Source: Actinobacteria bacterium OV450 (GTDB lineage: Bacteria; Actinomycetota; Actinomycetes; Streptomycetales; Streptomycetaceae). Taken from it: a stretch of DNA of 50,245 nt. The notes beneath the pieces were generated by a model. That model was not told where the DNA came from and did no database searches. It worked only from the letters and a program-made list of their open reading frames with translations. Location: assembly GCA_001298555.1 (NCBI GenBank), contig LJCW01000332.1:1-50245 (forward strand), written 5' to 3'. Numbering within the stretch: the stretch's first letter is position 1; every line of letters begins with the position of its first letter. A program made the position numbers and the translations under genes. This document shows, one piece after another, positions 7,509 to 15,702 of the stretch.

Positions 7509-8009
7509 TCACTCGCCGTCGGCGGCGCCCTCGTAGCCGGAACCCCCGGTGCCGGACTCGGTCTCGTCGGGTTCCTCGATGATGTGCATGGCCGCCTCCT
7601 CCGCCGATGCCGCCCCGCCGTTGACGCCCACGTCGTGGGCCACGACGGAGACGTGGCGCGTGGGCCCCGCCTCGTCCTCGGGCGCCAGCCGTCCGGCCCG
7701 TACGGAACCGGCCTGCGGGTCTTCGGCGTTTTCGTCGGCCGGCTCCTCCCACGCCGGCTCGTCCGGATCGGGCTCGGGCAGCTCGCGGGCCAGACGCTGG
7801 TCGAGGGTCTCGCCGACGAGCCGGCCCTCCGCGGTGGTGGCGGAATCGTTGACCGCCAGGGGCCGCTCGGGCGGCGAGTACCCGGTGTCGAGCATCTCGT
7901 CGAGGCCGGGTTCGTCCAAGGCGTTGTCCAGGTCGGGCCGCGCCTCGGCCGGTTCGTCGCCCTCGTGCGGTTGGTAGACCTCGTCGCCGTGCGATTCGAT
8001 GCTGCTCAT
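7509..8009 (-). CDS. DUF5709 family acidic protein
   Basis: 166 residues, very acidic and rich in Glu, Asp, Pro and Ala. The core D-T-G-Y-S-P-P-E-R-P-L-A-V matches the actinobacterial DUF5709 family, which often ends, as here, with an H-I-I-E-E-P region and an acidic Gly-rich tail. There is no signal peptide or membrane segment, so it is a cytosolic, probably largely disordered protein. Function is unknown; family members are often seen with stress or envelope genes. GGGAGG-like sequence precedes the ATG. Confidence 0.8.
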   Translation of the reverse strand: MSSIESHGDEVYQPHEGDEPAEARPDLDNALDEPGLDEMLDTGYSPPERPLAVNDSATTAEGRLVGETLDQRLARELPEPDPDEPAWEEPADENAEDPQAGSVRAGRLAPEDEAGPTRHVSVVAHDVGVNGGAASAEEAAMHIIEEPDETESGTGGSGYEGAADGE

Positions 8010-8280
8010 GGCGCCTCCCAGATCAAAGGGCCAGGACTATGGCGTAGGCCGGGAAGGCACCGCCGCCCGCTTCGGGTCCTGGTGTCACACGAGGATCAGG
8101 GTCCGGGTCACTTACCGGATGATTCTGATCATATCTGGCGGCTCCCCGTGATCGACGATGTCATGCCTGCCGAATACGGCGCCCGGCCCCGCTCCCGCGC
8201 GTTCCGGCGGACACGTCGCGTCAAGCCACACCTCCGCTGCGCACGCAACCCCGCCCCCGCACGGCCATGGGTGGACGACC
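8010..8280. other. Intergenic region, no gene seen
   Basis: This stretch lies between the DUF5709 start (leftward) and the small ORF at 8281 (rightward). It should hold the DUF5709 promoter on the minus strand. The locally AT-richer segment around 8115-8140 (gattctgatcatatct) is the most likely promoter core. No structured RNA or coding signal is seen. Confidence 0.4.
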
Positions 8281-8556
8281 ATGTACCACGGTCCCCGCTA
8301 CGTCGACGAGCTGCTGGGCGAGGGGCGCGTGGACGGGATCACCGCGGGCTACGGGGCTACGGGGCCTTCACCGGGGTCGGCGGAATCGCGGCCCGCCTCG
8401 TGCGGGCACGACGCCCCTCCTGTGCGGTGGCGCGGCGCCCTTCCGTCCGCCCCCGGCGGACGAGGCCCTGACTCGCGCCGACCCTGCGATGCGCTACAGC
8501 ATGGAGGGAGGGCGGTCGACCGCGGCTGCCGTGCAGAAGGGCATGACAGAACGTGA
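8281..8556 (+). CDS. Possible small ORF translationally coupled to the phosphatase gene
   Basis: 91 codons from an ATG at 8281, beginning M-Y-H-G-P-R-Y-V-D-E-L-L-G-E-G. The first 25 residues look protein-like but the rest has odd Arg/Pro/Gly-rich composition. Its TGA at 8554-8556 overlaps the GTG start of the SpoIIE-type gene as GTGA, the coupling arrangement used repeatedly in this window. That overlap is the main reason to list it; it may be a remnant or a non-coding frame. Confidence 0.25.
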   Translation: MYHGPRYVDELLGEGRVDGITAGYGATGPSPGSAESRPASCGHDAPPVRWRGALPSAPGGRGPDSRRPCDALQHGGRAVDRGCRAEGHDRT

Positions 8557-11003
8557 CCAGGCAGCGCTTTGCGTTCTGCGGGGCTGAGCTGGCCGCTGTC
8601 TACGTACTCACCGAGGGCCGCAAGGAACTCCATCTGGCCGAGGTGACCGGAAACCGCGCCATGCTGTACGGCCTGCCGGCGGTCCTCTCCGTGGACGGGC
8701 ACTCCCCGGCCGCCGAGGCCCACCGCACGGGCCGGCCGCTGTGGCTCGACCCGAAAGCGCTGGCCGCATACATCGAGGAGGACCCGCACTACTTCCCCGG
8801 CCGGGTGCGGGACGACTCCGTCAGGGCATCGCCTGCCAAATTCTCCCTCGGGGCCCTGCCGCTCGGGCACGGCTCCAAGCAGCTGGGCTGCCTCATCGTC
8901 GCCGGCGAGGTCCCTGACGGGTTCAGCGACGACCGCCGGAGCCTGCTGGAGCTGTACGCCGACCAGGTGGCCGCCGGGCTGGAATCGGTGGCCGCCCACG
9001 CGCCGGGGCGGGCGGCGCCGCGCCCCGTGCTGGGACACACGCTGGTGCCGCTGCGGGGCGGAGCGTTCATCCTGGACCTCGCCACCGGCCGCATGGAGGC
9101 GCACGCGCGCGTGCTGGAGCTGCTGGGCATCGAGCCCGACCAGTTCGGCGGCCACGTGGACGCGCTGCTCGCGCGTGCCGTGCCGGACGACATCCCCGCA
9201 CTGATGGCCATCGTGGAGCCGGACAGGCTCACGACGGATCCGCAGCAGCTGGCGTTCCGCATCCGCCGGCCGGGTGGTGAACTGCGCTGGCTGGGCTTGC
9301 GGTGCCGGGTGACGACGGACGACGACGGCACCCCGGTGCGGGTCCTCGGCGTGGTGGCCGACGCCTCCTACCTGCGCCCCACTGCGGACGACGTCTCCAT
9401 CGTGCAGCGGCTGTCGACCAAGCTGGCAGGCGCGACGACCATCCGGGACGTCAGCCAGATCGTCGTCACCTCCCTGCGCGCCCCGCTGGAGGCGAGCCGG
9501 GTGGCGGTCGCCGAGGTGGAGGCCGACCGGCTCGTGGTGACCGTCCTCGACCCTCCCGAGCCGCGCGCCTGGCCGGGCATGTGGCGTTCGGAGTGGCGGT
9601 CCGAGTGGCCGGACGCCTCGATGCACGACCTGCCGACGCTGCAGAACGCGCTCCGGGAGGGCCATGTGAGCCTGTGGCCGCCGGGCGCGGACCTGGAACC
9701 CGCCCTCGCGGGGATCGGGCCCGGCGGGCTCGCCGTCCTGCCGCTGCCGGCGGACGGACGGATGGTCGGCGTCTGCCTCGTGGGGTGGGACGGTGAGCAC
9801 CGCTTCGGACCGGAGGAGCGGTCGCTGCTGACCGCCACGGCGGCGCTGGTGGGGCAGGCGCTGACGCGCGCGCACGCGCTGGACGCCGGTCATGAACTCG
9901 CCACGATGCTCCAGCGCAGCCTGTTGCCGCGCAAGCTCCCCCCGCTGCCGGGCGGAGTGGCCGTGGCCCGTTACCTGCCCGCGACCGTGGGACTCGAAGT
10001 GGGCGGCGACTGGTACGACGTCATCCCGCTCAGCGACGGCCACGTGGCCCTGGTCATCGGCGACGTGCAGGGGCACAGCGCGGGAGCTGCGACCATCATG
10101 GGCCAGATCCGGACGGCCGTGAGGGCCTACGCGGTGGAGCGTCACCCGCCCGACGTGGTCATCGCCCGGGCCAACCGGCTGCTCGTCGGCATGGAGACGG
10201 ACCTGTTCGCCACCTGTCTGTACGTGGACCTGGACATGGAGGAGGGCATCGCCTGGTTCGTCCGTGCCGGTCACCTCCAGCCGATCCTGCGCTACCCGGA
10301 CGGCAGCGCCGAGGAGCTGGCGGTCGAGGGAGGGCCTCCCCTGGGAGTGGTGACGGACACCGAATTCCCCATGACGGAGGTCGGACTGGTTCCGGGCAGC
10401 GTGCTGGCCCTGCTCACGGACGGCATGGTCGAATCGTCGAACGTCCGCCTGGAGGACGGCATGCGCCGGGTGTGCGAGGTGCTGGCCGCGGCGGACCCGG
10501 CCGACCCGGGGATGGTGGCCGACGAACTGGTCGCGCGGGTCAACCGGCGGGACGACGACGTCGCGCTGCTGCTCATGCGCTACGACGGCACCCGTGTCCG
10601 GCCGATGCGCACGTACTGGACCGTGTGGCGACTCCCCAACGCCGTCCACCACGCGCGTCGTTTCGCCGCGCGGACCCTGCGCTCGTGGGGTGTGGTGGCG
10701 GAACTCGACGTCGCCCTGCTGGTGGTCTCCGAGCTGGTCACCAATGCGCTCGCCCATACGCAGGGAGAGGTGCGGCTGGATCTGACGCTGTCGGCGGACC
10801 GGCTGCGCATTTCGGTGAACGACGCCTCGCCCCGCAGCCCGGTCAAGCCCGGGGACGTGGACTGGTCGGCGACCGGGGGCCGCGGGATCCTCATCGTCGA
10901 GGCGACGACCGCGTCGTGGGGTGCGGTGCCGCTCAGCAGCGGCAAGCAGGTGTGGGCCGAGGTGTCGCTGGACCCGCGCGAGCGGCTGAACGGGCGCGGG
11001 TAG
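8553..11003 (+). CDS. GAF-PAS-GAF-PP2C (SpoIIE) phosphatase with C-terminal anti-sigma-like ATPase
   Basis: 816 residues in one chain. Domains in order: a GAF-like sensor (about 1-150), PAS (about 175-275), a second GAF (about 290-440), a SpoIIE/RsbU PP2C phosphatase (about 455-690), and an RsbW-like HATPase (about 695-810). The phosphatase metal ligands are visible in G-G-D-W-Y-D, I-G-D-V-Q-G-H, T-D-G-M-V-E and D-D-D-V-A-L. The ATPase has the N box S-E-L-V-T-N-A-L-A-H and G-G-R-G-I. Such proteins dephosphorylate anti-anti-sigma factors and bind their partners. An in-frame stop at 8544-8546 leaves GTG 8553 as the first usable start, with weak Shine-Dalgarno context; it overlaps the preceding small ORF. 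Confidence 0.9.
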   Translation: MTRQRFAFCGAELAAVYVLTEGRKELHLAEVTGNRAMLYGLPAVLSVDGHSPAAEAHRTGRPLWLDPKALAAYIEEDPHYFPGRVRDDSVRASPAKFSLGALPLGHGSKQLGCLIVAGEVPDGFSDDRRSLLELYADQVAAGLESVAAHAPGRAAPRPVLGHTLVPLRGGAFILDLATGRMEAHARVLELLGIEPDQFGGHVDALLARAVPDDIPALMAIVEPDRLTTDPQQLAFRIRRPGGELRWLGLRCRVTTDDDGTPVRVLGVVADASYLRPTADDVSIVQRLSTKLAGATTIRDVSQIVVTSLRAPLEASRVAVAEVEADRLVVTVLDPPEPRAWPGMWRSEWRSEWPDASMHDLPTLQNALREGHVSLWPPGADLEPALAGIGPGGLAVLPLPADGRMVGVCLVGWDGEHRFGPEERSLLTATAALVGQALTRAHALDAGHELATMLQRSLLPRKLPPLPGGVAVARYLPATVGLEVGGDWYDVIPLSDGHVALVIGDVQGHSAGAATIMGQIRTAVRAYAVERHPPDVVIARANRLLVGMETDLFATCLYVDLDMEEGIAWFVRAGHLQPILRYPDGSAEELAVEGGPPLGVVTDTEFPMTEVGLVPGSVLALLTDGMVESSNVRLEDGMRRVCEVLAAADPADPGMVADELVARVNRRDDDVALLLMRYDGTRVRPMRTYWTVWRLPNAVHHARRFAARTLRSWGVVAELDVALLVVSELVTNALAHTQGEVRLDLTLSADRLRISVNDASPRSPVKPGDVDWSATGGRGILIVEATTASWGAVPLSSGKQVWAEVSLDPRERLNGRG

Positions 11004-11016
11004 CGACCCAGCGGCC

Positions 11017-12474
11017 TCAGGCCTGGCCGGCCCGGACGGGGGGTGTGCGGTGCGCCCATGGAGCAGCCCGCTCCAGTTGCCCGGCGAGGCGGAACAGAAC
11101 GTCCTCGCGCCCGTACCCGGCGGCGAACTGGATGCCGATGGGCATACCGGTGGCCGGGTCGGCCGCCAGCGGCACCGACATGGCGGGGGTGCCGGCGACG
11201 TTGAAGGCGGCGGTGAAGGGCGACCGGTGGAACAGGTGCTCCAGCCAGCCGCGGCCGTCCGTCCCCTCCGCGCCCTCCCCGTAGGCGCCTATGGCCACGG
11301 GGAGTTCGGGGAGGGTGGGGGTCAGCAGGACGTCGTGACGGTCGAAGTGCGCGCCGATCGACCGGGCGACCCGGTTGCGCACGTCGAGGGCCTGCACGAA
11401 CTCGGCGCCGCTGACCCGGCGTCCCCAGGTGTAGCTCGCCAGCATCTCGGGCTCGACGGTCGTCTCGTCCACGGGGCGGCCGAACGCCTCGGCGAATCCG
11501 TCGATCCAGGTCACCAGGTTCGCCGTCCACAGCCGGGCGTTGGCGAGGACGAATTCCTCCCAGCGCACCCCGAGGTTCACGTCGGTGGGTTCGACCCGGT
11601 GGCCGAGGGAGTCCAGCAGGCGGGCGGCGGCCAGGGTGGCCTCCCGCACCGCCGGCTCCACGGGGCGCCCGTTCCAGGGGGTGGTGAGCAGTCCGACGCG
11701 CAGCCGGCCGGGGTCGCGGGTGATCTCCTCGGCGTAGGGGCGTCGGGGAGGTGCCGCGAAGTAGGGATCGCCGCTTTCGGGACCGTGGATCAGGTCGAGG
11801 AGCGTCGCGCTGTCCCGGACGGTCCGGCTGAGGCCGCCGTGCACGGCCAAGCCGTTGAAGACCTCGTCGGCGTCCGGTCCCATGGAGATGCGGCCGCGGG
11901 TGGGTTTGAGTCCGAACAGCCCCGTACTGGCGGCGGGGACGCGGATCGAGCCGGCCGCGTCGGTGGCGTGTGCGAGGGGGGTGATGCCGGCGGCGACGGC
12001 TGCGGCGGACCCGCCGCTGGAACCCCCAGCGGTCCGGTTGAGGTCCCAGGGGTTGCGGGTCGCTCCGTGGAGGACCGGTTCCGTGGTGGTGCTGTAGGCG
12101 AATTCGGGGGACGCCGTACGGCCGAGCGTCACCAGGCCGGCCCGCCTGAACCGTCTCATGAGGTGGGAGTCCGCCGTTGCCGTGTTACCGGCGGCGAGGC
12201 GGCTGCCCAGTTCGACGCGCTTGCCCTTCATGGTCACGGCCAGGTCCTTGATGAGGAACGGGACGCCGGCGAGGGGTGTGCTGCCCGGGCTCGGAGCGTC
12301 CTCGGCCGGCCAGTTCTCCACGACGGCGTTGATGCGGGGATTGACGGCGGCCATCGCGTCCTGGGCCGCGGCGGCGAGTTCCGCGGCGGTGACCTCGCCC
12401 CGCGCGACGAGTGCGGCCAGGCCCACGGCGTCGTAACGGGTGTATTCGTGCAGTTCCAAGATGCTCAGCCTCAC
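11017..12474 (-). CDS. Amidase signature family hydrolase
   Basis: 485 residues from the GTG at 12474; the frame is open further upstream but without family similarity. The Ser-cisSer-Lys triad is visible: Lys76 in F-L-I-K-D-L, the G-G-S-S-G-G-S loop (150-156), and nucleophile Ser176 in A-A-G-S-I-R. Substrates of such amidases range from aryl and aliphatic amides to GatA-type glutamine; without GatB/GatC neighbours this is a stand-alone catabolic amidase. It is divergent from a TetR regulator with an 18-bp perfect palindrome between them, so it is probably TetR-controlled. It converges with the phosphatase gene 13 bases away. Confidence 0.88.
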   Translation of the reverse strand: MRLSILELHEYTRYDAVGLAALVARGEVTAAELAAAAQDAMAAVNPRINAVVENWPAEDAPSPGSTPLAGVPFLIKDLAVTMKGKRVELGSRLAAGNTATADSHLMRRFRRAGLVTLGRTASPEFAYSTTTEPVLHGATRNPWDLNRTAGGSSGGSAAAVAAGITPLAHATDAAGSIRVPAASTGLFGLKPTRGRISMGPDADEVFNGLAVHGGLSRTVRDSATLLDLIHGPESGDPYFAAPPRRPYAEEITRDPGRLRVGLLTTPWNGRPVEPAVREATLAAARLLDSLGHRVEPTDVNLGVRWEEFVLANARLWTANLVTWIDGFAEAFGRPVDETTVEPEMLASYTWGRRVSGAEFVQALDVRNRVARSIGAHFDRHDVLLTPTLPELPVAIGAYGEGAEGTDGRGWLEHLFHRSPFTAAFNVAGTPAMSVPLAADPATGMPIGIQFAAGYGREDVLFRLAGQLERAAPWAHRTPPVRAGQA

Positions 12475-12506
12475 GGTTCGCGGAGTTGAGTCCAATCGGT
12501 CCCGCG

Positions 12507-12524
12507 CGATACCGATCGGTATCG
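12507..12524. promoter_or_regulatory. Perfect 18-bp palindrome, likely TetR operator
   Basis: CGATACCGATCGGTATCG is fully self-complementary and lies 32 bases upstream of the amidase start and 67 bases upstream of the TetR start. A half-site, GATCGGTAAC, recurs at about 12534-12543. Confidence 0.8.
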
Positions 12525-12591
12525 TTCGGGGTTGATCGGTAACGTAGCATGGGCCGCGAGATGCCGGTGACGGCGACGAAGTGAGGCGGAG

Positions 12592-13209
12592 ATGGCAAGC
12601 AGCCCCCCGAGGCCCGGCAGGGACACGCGAGTGGCCCGCCTGCCCCCGCGCGAGCGCATCCTCGACGCCGCCGAGGAACTCTTCTTGCGCGAGGGCATCA
12701 GAGCCGTCGGGGTCCAGGCCATCGCCGAGCAGGCGAAGACCACCAAGATGGCCCTGTACCGGCACTTCGCCACCAAGGACGCCCTGATCGAGGAGTGGCT
12801 GAGGATCGTCGCGGCGGGCTACGCGGCCGCTTTCGACGGTGCGGAGACCGGGCACCCCGGCGACGGCCGGGCCCAGGTCCTCGCGGTGGCGCGGTTCATC
12901 GCCGAGGGGCTGCCGGACGTCGCACGGCGGGGCTGCCCCTTCGTCAACTCGATCGCGGGCCTGCCGGACCGGGGACACCCGGCCCGCCGGCTGATCGAGG
13001 AGCACAAGGCCACCCAGCTGCGCCGGCTCACGGACATGTGCCGGAGCGCCGGTGCGCGGACTCCCGACGGGGCCGCTGCAGAGATCACCTTCCTCATGGA
13101 GGGTGCTCAGGTCAGCGCCCAGAACGGGAGCGTCGACCGCGTGGGCGAACGGCTCCTCACCGCGGTCGAGGCCGTCCTGGACCGGGCCGGGGCGGTCGGC
13201 GGGCGCTGA
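12592..13209 (+). CDS. TetR/AcrR family transcriptional regulator
   Basis: 205 residues. The helix-turn-helix at about 18-65 includes I-L-D-A-A-E-E-L-F, G-V-Q-A-I-A-E-Q-A and the hallmark L-Y-R-H-F-A-T-K-D-A-L. The C-terminal domain has R-R-G-C-P-F-V-N, which resembles regulators of the TetR_C_33 type. A GAGGCGGAG ribosome binding site precedes the ATG. It is divergent from the amidase, with the palindrome at 12507-12524 between them, and is likely autoregulatory; the inducer is probably an amide or its product (inference). Confidence 0.88.
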   Translation: MASSPPRPGRDTRVARLPPRERILDAAEELFLREGIRAVGVQAIAEQAKTTKMALYRHFATKDALIEEWLRIVAAGYAAAFDGAETGHPGDGRAQVLAVARFIAEGLPDVARRGCPFVNSIAGLPDRGHPARRLIEEHKATQLRRLTDMCRSAGARTPDGAAAEITFLMEGAQVSAQNGSVDRVGERLLTAVEAVLDRAGAVGGR

Positions 13210-13234
13210 GCCGACGCCCGTCGCCGGATGGCGG

Positions 13235-13612
13235 TCAGCAGGAGTGGCCGACCGTGACGTCGGCCGACAGCCTGAGCGCGGCCTCGGCCGGCGCCCCGCG
13301 CAGCCCCAGCAGGGTAAGGGTGAGGGTGTCGATCACGGTGAGGTGGGCCAGCCGGCCGGCGACGGCCTCGAACCCGAACACCAGGCCCTGACCGCCCGCG
13401 ACCACGGTGCAGTCGCTGGTCTCGCTCAGCGGCGAGCGGGCGTGGCTCGTGAGGGCGAGGCTCCGGACCCCGGCCCGCCGCGCCCCCGGGCGGCGTCCAC
13501 GGTGCTGCGCGTGGCCCCCTGTGGGACTGATGGCCAGGCAGGCGTCGGCGGATGCCAGCTGCGAGGCGGGGCCAGCTGCGCCGTCAGCGGGTCGAGGCCG
13601 GCGCGTCTTGCG
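13235..13612 (-). pseudogene. Remnant of an RpiR/MurR-family SIS-domain regulator
   Basis: An open frame without a start codon, bounded by stops, encodes the C-terminal half of an SIS domain: S-A-D-A-C-L-A-I-S-P-T-G, then G-V-R-S-L-A-L-T-S-H-A-R-S-P-L, then V-V-A-G-G-Q-G and G-H-S-C at the end. Between P-T-G and A-G-V-R the reading frame is locally shifted; the next frame gives A-T-R-S-T-V-D-A-A-R there, so two compensating indels have scrambled about ten codons. The N-terminal helix-turn-helix is absent. RpiR proteins sense phosphosugars; this copy cannot bind DNA. Confidence 0.65.
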
Positions 13613-13699
13613 TCAGGGCTTCAACCGCCCCCCTCGACTACCTCGGGATCCATCAGGCCGGATACAAACGCCGGGCCGACCGCTTGACCGCAAGACTGA

Positions 13700-13711
13700 T
13701 TAGGTGCCATA
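13700..13711. promoter_or_regulatory. MarR operator-like half palindrome
   Basis: TTAGGTGCCATA, preceded by GA, overlaps the leader 9 bases before the MarR start. Its left half is identical to the right half of the perfect site at 14305-14316, which suggests autoregulation. Confidence 0.6.
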
Positions 13712-13719
13712 TTACTTCT

Positions 13720-14244
13720 GTGACCCAGCACCCCGGGGACGGCGGCCTCGCCGCCCCCACCCTCGACCAGGCCCGCCGCCAGATCGCCCGCTACGGCCTG
13801 ACGGCAGACCCTCAGGCGATCCTGGTCGCCACGCGGCTCATGGCGGCCGGCGCCCGGATCGGTCAGGCCGGCGAGGCGCACTTCGGCCGCTTCGGCCTCT
13901 CCACCGGCCGCTACCGACTGCTGGCCGACCTGGAGGACCACGGCGGCGAGAAGTCGCCTTCGCAGCTCGCGGCGAGCCTCGGCGTGTCCCGCGCGACCGT
14001 GACGGGCCTGGTCGACGGACTGGTACGGGAAGGCCTGGTGGCGCGCAGGCCGTCCACCGAGGACGGGCGCGGCAACGTGGTGATCCTCACCGCACGCGGC
14101 GCCGACAAGCTGCGCGACCTGGCGCCGGATCACTTCACCCGGATGGAGGCGCTGGTCGGCGACCTCTCCCCCGAGGAACGCACCACCTTCCTCGACCTGT
14201 TGGCGCGGGTGGTCCAAGGGATGCACGCCCTCACCGACCACTGA
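13720..14244 (+). CDS. MarR family transcriptional regulator
   Basis: 174 residues from GTG 13720. The winged helix is clear: L-S-T-G-R-Y-R-L-L-A-D-L, S-P-S-Q-L-A-A-S-L-G-V-S-R-A-T-V-T-G-L-V-D as recognition helix, and a D-G-R-G wing. Helical ends form the dimer interface. TTAGGTGCC elements lie before this gene and before the downstream membrane protein/reductase pair, so it probably controls both. No strong Shine-Dalgarno is present. A hairpin terminator follows. Confidence 0.88.
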   Translation: MTQHPGDGGLAAPTLDQARRQIARYGLTADPQAILVATRLMAAGARIGQAGEAHFGRFGLSTGRYRLLADLEDHGGEKSPSQLAASLGVSRATVTGLVDGLVREGLVARRPSTEDGRGNVVILTARGADKLRDLAPDHFTRMEALVGDLSPEERTTFLDLLARVVQGMHALTDH

Positions 14245-14263
14245 CGGACAACCGACCCCACCA

Positions 14264-14287
14264 AGGCGGGCCACCCACGGCCCGCCT
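14264..14287 (+). terminator. Terminator hairpin after marR-type gene
   Basis: AGGCGGGCC and GGCCCGCCT form a perfect 9-bp stem with a 6-base loop 20 bases after the MarR stop codon. Confidence 0.65.
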
Positions 14288-14304
14288 CCCTTACACCCCA
14301 ATAG

Positions 14305-14316
14305 TTAGGTGCCTAA
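14305..14316. promoter_or_regulatory. MarR operator (perfect TTAGG-N2-CCTAA)
   Basis: TTAGGTGCCTAA, extended to GTTAGGTGCCTAATC, lies 25 bases before the membrane-protein start. It shares the TTAGGTGCC core with the leader of the MarR gene. Confidence 0.72.
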
Positions 14317-14340
14317 TCAATGACCCGAAGAGGATCGACC

Positions 14341-14829
14341 ATGCGCGAGAAGGACCCCGGCACGCCCGCGGCGCCCCCGCCCTTCGCCCTGTGGCGGGAA
14401 GTCCTGGCCGCCTACGCCATGCCCGCCGTCACGGCCGGTCTCGGCGGGGCGGTCACCCGGCAGCCACAGCTGGTGGTGGCGGCGCTCACCACCATCGGCG
14501 GCACCTCCGCCCTGGTGGCCGCCGCCCTCGGCGCCGCACTGCGACACCGCCCCGCGCGCACCCGGACCCCGCGCGCGCTCGCGGCCGCCGCTGCGGGCCT
14601 GGCGGCCGCGGCGCTCGGCCTGTCGGCCGGCCTCGCCGCCGCCCACTGGCTGCCTCAGGTGCCGAGCCTCGCCGACAGCCCGTGGCCACGCCGGCTGCCG
14701 CTCGACCTGTCGGTCTCCTCGGCGATCGCGGCCACCCTCACCACATGGCGCGGGCGCAGCAGCCGCCCCACCCGCACACCGCAGCACCAGCTCCCCGCCA
14801 CACCCCGACCCGAAGGGCAGACCTCGTGA
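14341..14829 (+). CDS. Small membrane protein in the MarR-controlled unit
   Basis: About 162 residues from ATG 14341; an ATG at 14320 would overlap the spacer next to the operator. Hydrophobic, Ala-rich segments around residues 15-30, 40-62, 75-98 and 115-132 suggest three or four membrane helices, with a basic, Pro-rich C-terminal tail. I do not recognise a family. Its TGA overlaps the GTG of the NmrA-like gene (GTGA), so the two are translated together. Confidence 0.65.
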   Translation: MREKDPGTPAAPPPFALWREVLAAYAMPAVTAGLGGAVTRQPQLVVAALTTIGGTSALVAAALGAALRHRPARTRTPRALAAAAAGLAAAALGLSAGLAAAHWLPQVPSLADSPWPRRLPLDLSVSSAIAATLTTWRGRSSRPTRTPQHQLPATPRPEGQTS

Positions 14830-15692
14830 TCGTCATCATGGGCGCCGGTGGCGCCACCGGCGGCGCCACCCTGCGCAGCCTCGCCACCCTCGGCGTGCCG
14901 ACCCGTTCCCTGAGCCGCGACCCCGGCCGGCTGGCCGCCGCGCTCGACGAGCACACGCTCGCCCGGACCACGATCCTGCCGGCCGACGCCGCCGACCCGG
15001 ACTCCCTGCGGAGGGCCTTCCGCGGTGCGCACCAGCTCTTCCTCACCATGGCCAACGGGCCGCACCAGGTGCGGTACGAACTGAACGCCGTCGAGGCGGC
15101 CGTCGACTGCGGCGTGGGGCACATCGTGAAGGTCTCCGCGCCCGCCGCCGAACCCGACTCCCCCGTCGCCGTCTCCCGCGGCCACCATCTGATCGAGGAG
15201 CGGCTGCGGTCCTCGGGCGTCACCACCACCGTGCTGCGGCCGTACGCCTTCATGCAGAAGCTGCTGCTCCTGGCGCCCGGCATCGCCACCGCCGGAGTGG
15301 TGCACGGCGCGATGGGCCGGGCGCGGTGCAACTACGTGGACGCCCGGGACATCGGTGACGCCGCGGCTGCGGTCCTCACCGACCCCGGGCCGGCGGGCGG
15401 CACGTACCCCCTCACCGGCGGGCGGGCCTACAGCCACCAGGAACTCACCGAGCTGCTGGGCGAGTTGCTCGCCAGGCCGATCCGCTACCTGGACCTCGGC
15501 CCGTCCGGACTGCACGCCCACCTGATCGGCCGGGCCGGGATGCCGGAGTGGCTGGCCACGCACGTGGTGGAGATCCAGCAGCTGGCGGTGAGCCGCGGGG
15601 AGGCGCCCGACGACGCGTTCCTCCGCCTGACCGGGCGCGCCCCGCGCACGCTGGAGGCCTTCCTCCGCGAGAACCTGCACCGGTTCCGCTGA
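14826..15692 (+). CDS. NmrA/QOR2-like NAD(P)H-dependent oxidoreductase
   Basis: 288 residues from GTG 14826. The Rossmann motif is G-A-G-G-A-T-G-G (6-13), a variant of the GxxGxxG of atypical SDRs. The remainder (G-H-I-V-K-V-S-A, H-H-L-I-E-E-R-L, V-L-R-P-Y-A-F-M-Q) matches NmrA-like NAD(P)-binding reductases such as quinone or azo reductases. It is translationally coupled to the membrane protein upstream and sits behind a MarR operator, an arrangement typical of electrophile or antibiotic stress responses; the substrate is unknown. It converges with the cupin gene 10 bases away. Confidence 0.85.
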   Translation: MIVIMGAGGATGGATLRSLATLGVPTRSLSRDPGRLAAALDEHTLARTTILPADAADPDSLRRAFRGAHQLFLTMANGPHQVRYELNAVEAAVDCGVGHIVKVSAPAAEPDSPVAVSRGHHLIEERLRSSGVTTTVLRPYAFMQKLLLLAPGIATAGVVHGAMGRARCNYVDARDIGDAAAAVLTDPGPAGGTYPLTGGRAYSHQELTELLGELLARPIRYLDLGPSGLHAHLIGRAGMPEWLATHVVEIQQLAVSRGEAPDDAFLRLTGRAPRTLEAFLRENLHRFR

Positions 15693-15702
15693 CACCGGTT
15701 GA

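Noticed and set aside
8349..10757. Minus-strand open frame of about 800 codons
   Set aside because: It is the antisense of the GAF-PAS-PP2C phosphatase; the plus strand carries all the motifs, and the minus reading is Arg/His/Gln/Gly-rich without domains.
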